This document shows positions 38,152-47,390 of a stretch of 64,000 bases of DNA, in pieces (positions within the stretch are counted from its first letter, which is position 1; each line of letters starts with the position of its first letter). The DNA is taken from assembly GCF_003048255.1 (NCBI RefSeq), contig NZ_CP028487.1, positions 2,170,001 to 2,234,000 on the forward strand, written 5' to 3'. The notes beneath the pieces were generated by a model. That model did no database searches. It saw only the letters and a list, made by a program, of their open reading frames with translations, and was not told the DNA's origin. Origin of the DNA: Yersinia massiliensis. GTDB lineage: Bacteria > Pseudomonadota > Gammaproteobacteria > Enterobacterales > Enterobacteriaceae. A program made the translations under genes and the position numbers.

Positions 38152-39021
38152 CTAGAACCGCTCTGGATGCAGCAATTGCTCTACGGCTTTTTGCGCACTA
38201 AGCCAGTGTTGACCGCCAAATAGATTGCTACGATTCAATAAGTAATAGAGTTGATAAATGGGCTGCCGCTCAATGAAGTCGGTCGGCAGTGGCCAAATAC
38301 TCTGGTAGCCATCATAAATCTGAGCGGGTAGGTTAGGGCAGAGCGGCAACATGGCAAGGTCACACTCTCTATCACCCCAATAACAGGCGGGATCAAAAAT
38401 GACAGGTCCATTAGCACTGGCTGCGCAGTTGGCGGGCCATAAATCGCCATGTAGTAATGAAGGTTGCGGTTGATGCCCCAGTAAACGTTCCTGCACAAGT
38501 GCTGTTATCTGATCAATATCGCCAAAAGACATCCCCTTCTCAGCGGCTAATTGCAGTTGCCAACCGATACGCTGTTCAGAAAAGAATTGCGCCCAACGTC
38601 GTTGCCAACTATTAGGTTGTGGCGTGGTGGCTAAGTCATTATCAAAATCTAGCCCAAATTGCAGTTGCTCACTCCATTGATGCAAATGCGCCAATTGTTG
38701 ACCAAGACAATAAGCATTATGGGCATCGAGGGGCTTCAGGGGAATATATTCGAGTAGCAGGAAGCTATAATCACGATCGCTACCCACACCATAAACTTCA
38801 GGTACTTGGACCGTTTTACTGCGCGCTAATAATGAGAGTTGATCAGCCTCAGCCGTAAATATAGGCAGCATCTCACGGGCATTGCATTTCACGAAAACCT
38901 CGGTTTCGCCATAACTGAGGCGCCACGCTTCATGAATATCTCCGCCCGGTAATTCGGTTCTTTCCCGAATTTCAGCAGGGCCTAGGTATTCACCTAACAG
39001 ACGCTTGACTGCTTGCCACAT
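38152..39021 (-). CDS. yniA: YniA, fructosamine-kinase family protein
   Basis: A 289-residue soluble kinase-like protein similar to E. coli YniA (286 aa). Kinase-fold motifs are visible: the lysine in VFVKCN, the catalytic loop LLHGDLWPANCA, and the metal-binding IFDPACYWGDRECDLAML. The family phosphorylates ketosamine sugars on glycated proteins so they can be released (protein deglycation); the exact substrate of YniA is not settled. It is convergent with yniB. Confidence 0.92.
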   Translation of the reverse strand: MWQAVKRLLGEYLGPAEIRERTELPGGDIHEAWRLSYGETEVFVKCNAREMLPIFTAEADQLSLLARSKTVQVPEVYGVGSDRDYSFLLLEYIPLKPLDAHNAYCLGQQLAHLHQWSEQLQFGLDFDNDLATTPQPNSWQRRWAQFFSEQRIGWQLQLAAEKGMSFGDIDQITALVQERLLGHQPQPSLLHGDLWPANCAASANGPVIFDPACYWGDRECDLAMLPLCPNLPAQIYDGYQSIWPLPTDFIERQPIYQLYYLLNRSNLFGGQHWLSAQKAVEQLLHPERF

Positions 39022-39357
39022 GATTCACCCCCTATCAGCTTGCCAGTTATATTCTTTCGAACTGAATTACAGGCCGTTAGCAGCGTTTAATTTCCGCTGA
39101 CCTGCAACGCACATGACTTTGGGTAGATATAATTAGGTTAGCTTTTTTTCTGTGTAAAAAACAAGCGCTAACACACAGCAATATCTACGTCGGATCAAAC
39201 AAAAGACTGATTCTGGCCGATAAGTGACATATTATTTTTCGAGTTGATAAATGCCACGTTGACGACAAAAGGATCACGGCAAAAATAGGCGAGACAAATC
39301 GCGACTGCTAACAAATAAGCCGTAAATATTACGGCTTAACGGTAAAGTCTTAATTGA
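39022..39357. other. Intergenic region between yniA and yfeD with the yfe terminator
   Basis: 336 bases with no gene. It holds the yniA promoter on the right-hand flank of that gene and a hairpin TAAGCCGTAA (39316-39325) / TTACGGCTTA (39329-39338) with a 3-base loop, followed on the minus strand by TTTGTT, probably ending the yfeABCD transcript. Nothing else recognised. Confidence 0.65.
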
Positions 39358-40251
39358 TTATAGCAGGTTACCTTTTGGCGCGTTTTCGGCACTATCTGGC
39401 TTATTCTGCTGCGGTATTTGACGGCCTTGCACGGGTTTGAAATGGCTATATATGAGCGCGACCACAAAAAATAATGCCTGAATAATGACAATACAGGGGC
39501 CAGTTGCACCATCAATATGGAAACTGATCAGCGTTCCTAATACGCAGGAGACAACAGACACTAATGTAGCGACAATCAACATCCTGTCAAAACTGCGACA
39601 AATCATAAAGGCGATAATACCTGGGGCGATTAGCATAGCGATCACCAAAATAACCCCAACAGCCTGCAGCGATGCCACAATTGTTAATGCCAGCAAGCAA
39701 AGTAACCCATAGTGCAGAAACTTGACGGGTAGCCCAATGACTCGCGCATGATTTGGGTCAAAACAGTAAAGCATGAAGTCTTTACGTTTTAGGAGCACCA
39801 CGAGCAGGGTGAAACCGGCAATCCACAAGGTCTGCTTCAATTCTGCCAATGAAATACCGAGCATATTACCGAATAAAATATGGCTAAGGTGCTGGTCTGT
39901 ATCCATGCGGGAGAACAGCACTATGCCAAAGGCAAACATGCCTGAGAAGACAATCCCCATGACGGTATCTTCTTTGACTCGGCTATTTTCTTTTAAATAG
40001 CCCGTCGCGACAGCACAAAAAATGCCTGAGACAAACGCACCGATAACGAGCGGAATACCAAGCCAAAAGGCCAGTACGATCCCCGGTAATACGGCGTGAG
40101 AGATGGCATCTCCCATCAATGACCAGCCTTTTAGTACCAAATAGCATGACAAGACCGCACATACGACACCGGTAATAATTGCGGCGACGATTGCCCGCTG
40201 CATAAATGGATACGCGAAAGGATCACTGATCAGACTGAACAATGTATTCAT
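39358..40251 (-). CDS. yfeD: YfeD, permease of the manganese/iron ABC importer
   Basis: A 297-residue ABC-3 family permease with eight or nine hydrophobic segments and the segment GWSLMGDAISHAVLPGI shared with its paralogue YfeC. It ends in a polar tail (KPVQGRQIPQQNKPDS). Its start overlaps the yfeC stop by four bases (ATGA). With YfeC it forms the channel of the Yfe system, which takes up manganese and ferrous iron. Confidence 0.95.
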   Translation of the reverse strand: MNTLFSLISDPFAYPFMQRAIVAAIITGVVCAVLSCYLVLKGWSLMGDAISHAVLPGIVLAFWLGIPLVIGAFVSGIFCAVATGYLKENSRVKEDTVMGIVFSGMFAFGIVLFSRMDTDQHLSHILFGNMLGISLAELKQTLWIAGFTLLVVLLKRKDFMLYCFDPNHARVIGLPVKFLHYGLLCLLALTIVASLQAVGVILVIAMLIAPGIIAFMICRSFDRMLIVATLVSVVSCVLGTLISFHIDGATGPCIVIIQALFFVVALIYSHFKPVQGRQIPQQNKPDSAENAPKGNLL

Positions 40252-41132
40252 ACGTTGTCCTCCGGCCGCTGTTGTAGCGAATGACGACGTTTTTGGCGAG
40301 TCCGGAAGCGGGTTGCTACCAACCCATGTTTGGGAGCAAAGACAAAGGCAAACAAGAATACCAATGTTTGCAAGGTCACAATGACCCCACCGGTAGCGCC
40401 ATCCAGATAGAAACTAAGATAGGCACCCACGGCACTGGTGATGGCACCAATGGCAATTGCGATGATCAGTAAGCGACCAAAGCGGTCAGTGAGTAAATAG
40501 GCGGTAGCTCCCGGCGTGACAACCATGGCGATAACTAGAATTGCGCCAACGGTCTGTAATGCCGCGACTGTGCAGGCACTGAGCAGGGTAAAAAACAGAA
40601 TCTTCAAGCGCAGAGGTGATAACCCGATGGACAACGCATGGCTTTCATCGAAAAATACCGCCAGCAAGTCCTTCCAGATCAGGCATAAAATCACGAAGGA
40701 CACCAAGATGATGATTTCGACCTGCAAGACATCTTCGTCAGCTATTCCCAAAATATTACCGAAAATAATTGACTGCACATTGACTGACGTCGGGTTGAGC
40801 GAAACGATTAATAGCCCCACGGCAAAGAACGTTGAGAAGATAAAACCGATGATCGCATCTTCACGTAGCCGGGTGATGTGCCGCACCAATGTCATCGCCA
40901 ATGCTGCAAGCATGCCGGTAAAGAATGCGCCAGCAGCATAAGGCAACCCGAGAGCATAAGCACCCGCCACACCAGGAACGACAGAGTGTGAGAGGGCATC
41001 ACCCATCAGTGACCAGCCTTTCAGCATCAGATAAGCCGACAAGAATGCGCAAACCGCGCCGACAATCGCACTGACCCAGATCGCCTTCACCATATAATTA
41101 TAGTTAAAAGGTTGCAGTAAAAGTTCCAGCAT
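40248..41132 (-). CDS. yfeC: YfeC, permease of the manganese/iron ABC importer
   Basis: A 294-residue ABC-3 family permease, paralogous to YfeD (GWSLMGDALSHSVVPGV; FAFVFAPKHGLVATRFRTRQ at the end). About eight transmembrane helices are visible. It is linked to yfeB by a one-base TGATG overlap and to yfeD by ATGA, so all four genes are translated as one tightly coupled operon. Confidence 0.95.
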   Translation of the reverse strand: MLELLLQPFNYNYMVKAIWVSAIVGAVCAFLSAYLMLKGWSLMGDALSHSVVPGVAGAYALGLPYAAGAFFTGMLAALAMTLVRHITRLREDAIIGFIFSTFFAVGLLIVSLNPTSVNVQSIIFGNILGIADEDVLQVEIIILVSFVILCLIWKDLLAVFFDESHALSIGLSPLRLKILFFTLLSACTVAALQTVGAILVIAMVVTPGATAYLLTDRFGRLLIIAIAIGAITSAVGAYLSFYLDGATGGVIVTLQTLVFLFAFVFAPKHGLVATRFRTRQKRRHSLQQRPEDNV

Positions 41133-42022
41133 CAGGGAGTATCCTCTTTCGACTGACTCTGCGCAGGAGGATCATTTTTGGTATGGCCATAAAACACGGC
41201 AGGGCGTTCATCATCGGTGATGACGGTGACGGTACGAGGGTCATTGTCATCATGCAATGTACTGCCTGACAGGTTGATATGACGTAAGACACCACCAAAT
41301 GTCATTTCGAGATTTTTCTGCGTGAAGGTCGTTTCTGTCGGGCCAGCCGCCAACACAGTCTGATTGATCAAAATCACATGGTCACAAAACTCCGGCACGC
41401 TGCCGAGGTTATGGGTAGATACCAAAATCAAGTGGCCTTCATCACGTAATGCGCGTAACAAATCAATGATGGCATTTTCTGTTTTGACGTCAACACCCGT
41501 AAAAGGCTCATCCAGCAGCAATACTGAACCTTGCTGGGCCAATGCTCGAGCCAAGAACACCCGCTTTTTTTGCCCGCCAGAAAGCTCGCCAATTTGCCGT
41601 GACCGTAACGCTGTTAATCCCACCCGTTCAATGGCTTTATCAACGATAGACTTATCTTCACGGCTCGGAATACGCAGAAAATTCATTTTGCCGTAGCGGC
41701 CCATCATGACGACATCTTCAACTAGTACGGGGAAGTTCCAGTCTACATCTTCGGTTTGCGGTACATAGGCGATAGTGTTTTGCTTCAACGCATGGCTGAT
41801 GGGTTTGTGACTCAATTCTACTTTACCGACGCTGGGTTTCACGAGCCCCATAATGCTTTTGAACAGCGTCGATTTACCACTGCCATTGACGCCAACTAAC
41901 GCACAGATCGTCCCGCCAGTCAGGGAAAAACTGGCGTCATAAATGGCAGTATGCCCATTGTTATAGGTGACAGTGACATCATCTACTATTAGCTCAGGGC
42001 GGACAAAAACAGCTTGATTCAT
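41132..42022 (-). CDS. yfeB: YfeB, ATPase of the manganese/iron ABC importer
   Basis: A 296-residue metal-type ABC ATPase. Walker A is GVNGSGKST, the signature is [14 protein letters not shown], Walker B is [12 protein letters not shown], and the switch histidine is in [10 protein letters not shown]-terminal extension after residue 240, rich in polar residues, is common in YfeB proteins. The start overlaps the yfeA stop by four bases. Confidence 0.95.
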   Translation of the reverse strand: MNQAVFVRPELIVDDVTVTYNNGHTAIYDASFSLTGGTICALVGVNGSGKSTLFKSIMGLVKPSVGKVELSHKPISHALKQNTIAYVPQTEDVDWNFPVLVEDVVMMGRYGKMNFLRIPSREDKSIVDKAIERVGLTALRSRQIGELSGGQKKRVFLARALAQQGSVLLLDEPFTGVDVKTENAIIDLLRALRDEGHLILVSTHNLGSVPEFCDHVILINQTVLAAGPTETTFTQKNLEMTFGGVLRHINLSGSTLHDDNDPRTVTVITDDERPAVFYGHTKNDPPAQSQSKEDTP

Positions 42023-42987
42023 TGACCAAATCCTTTCGCGATAGTTTGTACCGTGGTGTTAATCAGGTCGATATATGTCGGGACCGGACCTTTCTCATTG
42101 GAGAGAGAATCAACATATAACACCCCACCATATTGCGCACCGGTTTCTTTGCTTACTTGTTTAGCCGGTTTATCCGAAATGGTACTTTCGCTGAATATCA
42201 CGGGGATTTTATTGGCGCGCATAGTATCAATGACATGACGCACTTGCTGTGGGGAGCCTTGTTCTTCCGCGTTAATTGGCCACAAATACACTTCTTTGAA
42301 ACCGTAATCTTTGGCTAAATAGCTAAATGCCCCTTCACTGGTGACCAGCCAACGCTGTTCAGCGGGGATGCGAGCGAGGCGTTCACGTAATGGCGCGTCC
42401 AGTGCGGCAATTTTTTCTGCGTAAGCTTTAGCATTGCGATTATAGGTTTCAGCATGGGCTGGATCGTGTTCAACCAGTGCCTTACGAATATTTTCGATAT
42501 AGATGAGTGCATTTGAGGGAGACATCCAGGCATGTGGATTAGGGATACCTTTATATGGCCCTTCACGGATAGGTAACGGCGTAATGCCATCTGTGACGAC
42601 AACGGATGGCACATCTTTGATGTTCTCGAAGAAGCGCTCAAACCACCGCTCCAGATTCATACCATTCCATAAAATCAAATCTGCTGATTGCGCTTTAACG
42701 ATATCCCGCGGCGTAGGCTGATAATCATGAATCTCTGCCCCAGGTTTAGTGATCGATTCAACCACGGCAGCATCACCGGCGACATTTTGCGCGATATCCT
42801 GAATGATTGTGAAGGTCGTCACAATTTTGAATTTTTTATCAGGGTCACTGGACTTATTTTCTGCTAAGGCCGAGGCACTGATTAGCGATGAAAATGCAAC
42901 AAGAACAAATAAGGCCATAGCACGTAAAAAACGTGGTGTGGTAGTGTCGATGGAGTGCAGGTAGGGCATTTTTTTCTTAGTAAACAT
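42019..42987 (-). CDS. yfeA: YfeA, periplasmic manganese/iron-binding protein
   Basis: A 322-residue cluster A-I solute-binding protein, about 90% like the Y. pestis protein as far as I recall it. A signal peptide ends at ASALAEN. Metal-ligand histidines and acids are visible in [11 protein letters not shown] (His), NPHAWMSP (His) and the later SEGAFSY and FSESTISD segments. The ATG at 42987 is chosen for its GGGAAC site; it gives a slightly longer cytoplasmic start than in Y. pestis. First gene of yfeABCD, under a Fur box. Confidence 0.95.
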   Translation of the reverse strand: MFTKKKMPYLHSIDTTTPRFLRAMALFVLVAFSSLISASALAENKSSDPDKKFKIVTTFTIIQDIAQNVAGDAAVVESITKPGAEIHDYQPTPRDIVKAQSADLILWNGMNLERWFERFFENIKDVPSVVVTDGITPLPIREGPYKGIPNPHAWMSPSNALIYIENIRKALVEHDPAHAETYNRNAKAYAEKIAALDAPLRERLARIPAEQRWLVTSEGAFSYLAKDYGFKEVYLWPINAEEQGSPQQVRHVIDTMRANKIPVIFSESTISDKPAKQVSKETGAQYGGVLYVDSLSNEKGPVPTYIDLINTTVQTIAKGFGQ

Positions 42988-43010
42988 GGCGATGTTCCCT
43001 TTCTTTAAAT

Positions 43011-43029
43011 GAAAATGATTATCAATATC
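43011..43029 (-). promoter_or_regulatory. Fur box upstream of yfeABCD
   Basis: The 19-mer at these positions differs from the Fur consensus GATAATGATTATCATTATC at only two bases. It lies 24 bases from the yfeA start and fits the known repression of yfe by iron-Fur (and manganese). Confidence 0.93.
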
Positions 43030-43198
43030 ATTGACGATCAAGTCAAGCCTTGCCATACAATAAACTAAAACTTACGGATAGTTACCGAATATAGCCTGAT
43101 CATTATGTTGATAATGGTCAAACTAGCCCAAAAAATCTATTTGGAGGCGATGACAACTTGTATATGCTACAAAACGGCTTATCAGCACGGGGAATACT

Positions 43199-43861
43199 GT
43201 GAATCCAAAAGTCGGTTGCCTAATGGCAATTTTATTGCTGGCGGGGTGTGCGAAACAAACTCCGCCACCGCAAGCAAGTAACGGGTGGCTCAAGAAAGCA
43301 CCCCAGAGTGGTTTTCTTAACGCGCCGAAAAGCAGCGCCGGTTCAACGACAGTTGCCTATAGCGATGTCATTAAACAAGCTGCCAGCCATTATGGCGTTG
43401 ATGAAACCTTAATTAAGGCCATTATTCAGGTGGAGTCTGGTTATAACCCAGATGTCGTGAGTACGTCTAATGCCGTGGGTTTGATGCAAATTAAAGCGTC
43501 GACTGCGGGTCGTGATGCGTACCGGATGAAAGGGCGCAATGGGCAGCCAAGCTCAGGCGAATTAAAAGATCCAGTGAAGAATATTGATATCGGTGCGGCT
43601 TATATCAATATTTTGCAAAACCAACAGTTGGCGGGGATAAATGATCCGCAAACGTTGCGTTATGCCACTATCGTTTCTTATGCCAATGGTGCGGGTGCTA
43701 TGTTGCGGACTTTCTCATCAGATAAACGTCTGGCAGTGAATAAAATTAATAGTCTCAGTCCCAACGAATTTTATCAGCATATACAAAAGAAGCATCCGGC
43801 CGCGCAAGCACCACGTTATTTGTGGAAAGTTGATACCGCTTACCGGGCGATGTCAGAATAA
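43199..43861 (+). CDS. emtA: EmtA (MltE), outer-membrane endolytic transglycosylase
   Basis: A 220-residue lipoprotein that cleaves peptidoglycan endolytically. The lipobox is LLLAGC; the goose-lysozyme-like domain has the catalytic glutamate in IQVESGYNP, the GLMQIKAST segment and SYANGAGAMLRTF. It is close to E. coli EmtA (203 aa), with a longer proline-rich linker after the lipid anchor. The start is GTG, preceded by GGGGAATACT; an ATG eight codons downstream would cut the signal short. Confidence 0.93.
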   Translation: MNPKVGCLMAILLLAGCAKQTPPPQASNGWLKKAPQSGFLNAPKSSAGSTTVAYSDVIKQAASHYGVDETLIKAIIQVESGYNPDVVSTSNAVGLMQIKASTAGRDAYRMKGRNGQPSSGELKDPVKNIDIGAAYINILQNQQLAGINDPQTLRYATIVSYANGAGAMLRTFSSDKRLAVNKINSLSPNEFYQHIQKKHPAAQAPRYLWKVDTAYRAMSE

Positions 43862-43866
43862 TATTA

Positions 43867-43947
43867 AAACGCTAACCGATGTCGTTTATGGATGCTGTTA
43901 CTCATATCCTTCTCAACATCTCGCAGTATCAACATCGGCTAGCGTTT
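43867..43947. repeat. Long inverted repeat between emtA and marC
   Basis: Sixteen-base arms (43867-43882 and 43932-43947; AAACGCTAACCGATGT and ACATCGGCTAGCGTTT) pair at 15 of 16 positions across a 49-base loop. On the minus strand the structure is followed by TTTTAATATT, so it could end marC transcription. The large loop is unusual for a terminator. Confidence 0.7.
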
Positions 43948-43979
43948 CACTTTAACTGTTCAATCTTTCTTTCTATTCG

Positions 43980-44663
43980 TTATGCAATGACTGGATGGTA
44001 GTTGGCAATAATATCCAGTACGCCATTGATAATAAATTGTACCCCCATGCACACCAGCAAGAACCCCATCAAGCGTGAAATGGCCTCAATGCCACCTTTG
44101 CCAACCCAGCGCATGATAGCGCCTGAGCTGAGCAATGAACCCCAGAGGATTAAGGATACAGCGAGAAATATCAGCACTGGCGCGACAGTGACTACCCATG
44201 GACTAAACTGGGTATGACCCTGCACTGAGGCGGCAGAGCTGATGATCATAGCGATAGTCCCTGGCCCTGCGGTACTCGGCATCGCCAATGGTACAAAGGC
44301 AATATTGATGGATTTACGTTTCTTCAAATCCTGTGATTTGGCTTCTAACTGCGTGTCTTCAGCCGATTGTTGCGGGAACAGCATGCGAAAGCCAATAAAT
44401 GCCACAATCAACCCACCCGCAATTCGCAGACCGGGAATCGAAATACCAAAGGTATTCATGACGACCTGACCGGCGTAGTAGGCAATGGTCATAATAAAGA
44501 AGACATAAACGGATGCCATCTTCGACTGCTGATTGCGCTCCTCACGAGTCATATTGCCGGATAAACCAAGTAGCAGAGCCACCGTTGTCAATGGGTTTGC
44601 CAATGGCAACAGTAATACCAAGCCTAAGCCTATGGCCTTAAATAATTCGAGAATACTCTGCAT
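43980..44663 (-). CDS. marC: MarC, UPF0056 family inner-membrane protein
   Basis: A 227-residue membrane protein with six hydrophobic segments, very close to E. coli MarC (221 aa): [40 protein letters not shown] and [16 protein letters not shown] are shared. Despite its name it is not needed for Mar-type resistance and its function is unknown. marRAB is not next to it here. It is convergent with emtA. Confidence 0.93.
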   Translation of the reverse strand: MQSILELFKAIGLGLVLLLPLANPLTTVALLLGLSGNMTREERNQQSKMASVYVFFIMTIAYYAGQVVMNTFGISIPGLRIAGGLIVAFIGFRMLFPQQSAEDTQLEAKSQDLKKRKSINIAFVPLAMPSTAGPGTIAMIISSAASVQGHTQFSPWVVTVAPVLIFLAVSLILWGSLLSSGAIMRWVGKGGIEAISRLMGFLLVCMGVQFIINGVLDIIANYHPVIA

Positions 44664-44899
44664 CAGTCTTGCTCCGAAAATAACATCAAACGTACCCGAT
44701 GAAAGCAGCGCCTATTAGGCGATTATTCGCGCATCAGGTAAAGAGGTCAGTACGCGTTATAAATACTTATCTTAAATAACACATCCTAATTACTTGCCTA
44801 ACCACTCTACGCGATACGTTAGGTAAATGGCTAGACCCGATTAATTTGAATAAATGAGTGGGATTGAAGGTGTCTTGATATCAGGCACGTCGGGGATAT

Positions 44900-44913
44900 G
44901 TGATATAGATCAA
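44900..44913 (+). promoter_or_regulatory. FNR- or CRP-like site before the small basic-protein gene
   Basis: GTGAT-ATAG-ATCAA differs from the FNR consensus TTGAT-N4-ATCAA at one base; read more widely it also has a CRP half-site (TGTGA). It lies 49 bases before the gene at 44962. Confidence 0.5.
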
Positions 44914-44961
44914 ATCTCCTGTGGGGAACAGTTGGTTCAATGTGACAGATCGAGAATAATC

Positions 44962-45246
44962 ATGTCGGCATTAATTTTTGTAAGGAATAGCGTTTTGTGC
45001 ATTTGTGATATTAGCGTTGAAGATGAATATACTCGCCAGCCTTTGTCAGCTTCTGCAGCATGGGTGCTTGATACACAAGCCGCACGTGCTCGTGGTCGTC
45101 TTCGTTTTCTAAAACCAAAACGCCAAGCTCGCCCGCGTTGGCGTTTAGCGCCGTTGAAAGATGCCTACGAAATTCGCTTTTATCCAAACCGGTTACCCGA
45201 ACTGTGGTTTTTCAGTGCGGAAAGTGCGGCTAGAAAGCGGCTGTAA
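44962..45246 (+). CDS. Small arginine-rich hypothetical protein
   Basis: A 94-residue protein I do not recognise. The first half is neutral (MSALIFVRNSVLCICDISVE; STARTS with two nearby cysteines) and the second is strongly basic (ARGRLRFLKPKRQARPRWR), followed by an aromatic stretch (EIRFYPNRLPELWFF). Arginines are mainly CGT/CGC, the codons preferred by neighbours, which supports coding. The ATG at 44962 has a GAGAA site; an earlier ATG at 44854 lacks one. It is convergent with another small gene 7 bases away and preceded by an FNR/CRP-like site. RNA or DNA binding is possible but unproven. Confidence 0.6.
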   Translation: MSALIFVRNSVLCICDISVEDEYTRQPLSASAAWVLDTQAARARGRLRFLKPKRQARPRWRLAPLKDAYEIRFYPNRLPELWFFSAESAARKRL

Positions 45247-45252
45247 TACTTA

Positions 45253-45417
45253 TTATTTGCCCGCACATGGGCGCAGTAAGTCATCCAATATCCGCATTCT
45301 TTCCTCTACCGGAATATACAGCCAGCGAGTAAACCAAGGCGTATTCGGCGTGCATTTTTGGTCTGTCTGGCGGAAATAGCGCTCGAGATCTGACAGATCG
45401 CGTTTAATTTTCTGCAT
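45253..45417 (-). CDS. Small hypothetical protein (54 residues)
   Basis: I do not recognise this protein. It starts MQKIKRDLSDLERYFRQTD, which would form a charged helix, continues with WFTRWLYIPVEERMRILDDL and ends PCAGK. The strong GGGGAGAAAGAG ribosome-binding site directly before the ATG at 45417 is the main support; the frame extends 15 codons further upstream without a better site. No signal peptide or membrane segment. It is convergent with the 94-residue gene. Confidence 0.6.
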   Translation of the reverse strand: MQKIKRDLSDLERYFRQTDQKCTPNTPWFTRWLYIPVEERMRILDDLLRPCAGK

Positions 45418-45608
45418 TCTCTTTCTCCCCTTGTTAACCACTGAATAAATCATAATCAACAAAATGCGGAAGAAAAACGGATGTAAAGTATTTTATTGTT
45501 CAGTATTTAGCGATAGTGGCTTTGGGATGAGAATTAATTCTCGCGAAAGTAAAAGAAAGACGGGGCAGGATGAGCTGATGTTGCGTAATAAATACGGTGT
45601 ATTGACCA

Positions 45609-45643
45609 AATAAAACGCCCCGATCGTGTGAACAATCGGGGCG
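45609..45643 (-). terminator. Terminator of the diketogulonate/xylulose operon
   Basis: Perfect 9-base arms CGCCCCGAT (45616-45624) and ATCGGGGCG (45635-45643) with a 10-base loop; on the minus strand they are followed by TTTTATTTGG. It lies about 165 bases beyond the last gene of the operon. Confidence 0.88.
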
Positions 45644-45807
45644 GCGTTCCAGTAACCATTGCTACACGGAAACGGAAATTGATTATGGGCACTTCCTGTA
45701 GAAATAGCAATACACCCAGCGCAACTCAAAAGCAATAGATCATAATGTAAATCATTGTTGGTGATAATAAACATCTTTACATCGTGATAGTGGTTGCTAT
45801 AGCAAGA

Positions 45808-46668
45808 TTATGTCGTGAGCCCAGCTTGTCGCATTTTTTGCTCCATCCATCGACGAGCCTGAACAATTTCTGCGACGGGTTCATCCGCTTTCTCTGTCCA
45901 CATCTCTATGAGGAAAGCACCACGATAATTCAGTTGCTTAAGCGTTTTAAAGACATTGATAAAATCAACGCACCCTTCACCAAACGGGACATCACGGAAT
46001 TGCCCTGGTGAATGGTGGGTTACCGGATAAGTGTCTTTCAAATGGATTGCTGCAATGCGATCAATACCTAGCGACAGTTCGTGACTGACATCATTGCCCC
46101 AAGCACTCAGGTTGCCCACATCGGGGTAGACAGTAAACCAAGGTGAGGCAAGGCAGCTATCCCACACTTTCCATTTGCTGATTGAGTTGATAAAGGGCGT
46201 GTCCATTATCTCCACAGACAGCATGACTTGGGCCGCGGCCGCTTGCTGTACTGCCCATTGTAGCCCTTCGGTAAATCGGCCTACGGTGCCTTCGTCTTGC
46301 TCTTCATAATAGACATCGTAACCCGCTAATTGGATGGTACGAATCCCCACATCTTTCGCCAATTGAATAGCCTGCGTCATCAACTGGTAAGCTTGTTTTC
46401 TCAGTGCCTCATCATGGCTGCCAAAGGGGAAACGGCGATGAGCGGAGAGACACATGGAGGGAATGGTAATGCCAGTTTCCAACATTGCATCCACCAACGA
46501 GAGCCGCTGCTCTTTGCTCCAACTTAAGCGCGAGAGTCTTTCGTCTGTTTCATCAATAGACATTTCAACAAAATCGAAGCCGCAGGCTTTCGCTAAGGCT
46601 AAGCGCTCCGGCCAACTGAGCTGCTTAGGTAAGGCTTTTTCATAAATGCCTAATGGATGTTGGCGCAT
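45808..46668 (-). CDS. L-xylulose/L-ribulose 5-phosphate 3-epimerase (SgbU/UlaE family)
   Basis: A 286-residue TIM-barrel epimerase, the same length as E. coli SgbU, converting L-xylulose 5-phosphate to L-ribulose 5-phosphate. The metal-binding acids and histidine are in [30 protein letters not shown] and FLIEMWTE. The ATG at 46668 follows GGGGGAAATAAT and lies one base after the decarboxylase stop; 55 in-frame residues upstream overlap that gene and are dropped. Last gene of the operon. SgbU versus UlaE orthology is not decided. Confidence 0.93.
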   Translation of the reverse strand: MRQHPLGIYEKALPKQLSWPERLALAKACGFDFVEMSIDETDERLSRLSWSKEQRLSLVDAMLETGITIPSMCLSAHRRFPFGSHDEALRKQAYQLMTQAIQLAKDVGIRTIQLAGYDVYYEEQDEGTVGRFTEGLQWAVQQAAAAQVMLSVEIMDTPFINSISKWKVWDSCLASPWFTVYPDVGNLSAWGNDVSHELSLGIDRIAAIHLKDTYPVTHHSPGQFRDVPFGEGCVDFINVFKTLKQLNYRGAFLIEMWTEKADEPVAEIVQARRWMEQKMRQAGLTT

Positions 46669-46669
46669 A

Positions 46670-47335
46670 TTATTTCCCCCAAGTAGCATCAATGGCGTGA
46701 TGGAACGCTGTCGCAACAGCAACCGGTTGTTCGGCTTCAGACAAGGCACGGCCGACAATAAAAGCGCGCACCGCGATGGAATGGAATAACGGTAAATCAG
46801 CCGGTGTGATCCCCCCAGTGACTGATAACTCAATCCCTAAGTCAGATAAGGCTTGCATACGTTCTAAATCGGCCTGACCCCAGTTTTGACCGCTGGCTTG
46901 CGCATCACGACCTCGGTGATAAATCGCTTGTTTAAGGCCCAAGTCGCGCCAGTTCTTTGCATCTTGTAGCGTCCAGTGACCGAATAGCTCTATCTGAATG
47001 TCGCCACCGTACTGCTCGGCAACGTCAAGTGCAGTGGCCATGGTGGCGAGCGGGGCAGCGCAGATAACCGTCATCCAGTTTGCGCCAGCAGAGAAGGCCT
47101 GCTGGGCCAATGTGGCACCGGCATCAGCGACTTTCAGATCGGCAACCAATGTATGCTGCGGGTAAAGTTTACGCAGAGCTCTGACGGCCTGAATCCCTTC
47201 GCTGATACATAAAATGGTTCCCGCCTCGATAATATCGACGTGAGGATGCAGTTGTGCGGTGGTCGCTAATGCAGCGTCAAGGCTTGTGTGGTCCAGTGCG
47301 AGTTGCAATTGAGGTCTGGCGTGCGGAGTTTTCAT
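46670..47335 (-). CDS. 3-keto-L-gulonate-6-phosphate decarboxylase (SgbH/UlaD family)
   Basis: A 221-residue OMP-decarboxylase-superfamily barrel that turns 3-keto-L-gulonate 6-phosphate into L-xylulose 5-phosphate and CO2. The family signature [10 protein letters not shown] carries the Asp-x-Lys-x-x-Asp active-site motif; [14 protein letters not shown] and [12 protein letters not shown] match other active-site loops. The ATG at 47335 is chosen for an AAGGGATC site. It receives its substrate from the upstream kinase gene, 55 bases away. Confidence 0.93.
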   Translation of the reverse strand: MKTPHARPQLQLALDHTSLDAALATTAQLHPHVDIIEAGTILCISEGIQAVRALRKLYPQHTLVADLKVADAGATLAQQAFSAGANWMTVICAAPLATMATALDVAEQYGGDIQIELFGHWTLQDAKNWRDLGLKQAIYHRGRDAQASGQNWGQADLERMQALSDLGIELSVTGGITPADLPLFHSIAVRAFIVGRALSEAEQPVAVATAFHHAIDATWGK

Positions 47336-47390
47336 GATCCCTTTATCCTGAATAATGTTAACGCTGGCGCTTTGTCGGAGTCGTAAAACG

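Noticed and set aside
44854..44961. Upstream extension of the 94-residue gene to an ATG at 44854
   Set aside because: No ribosome-binding site precedes it, and it would place the FNR/CRP-like site inside the coding region.
45493..45774. 93-codon frame on the minus strand before the SgbU-like gene
   Set aside because: It spans the operon terminator hairpin, has odd composition and no ribosome-binding site.
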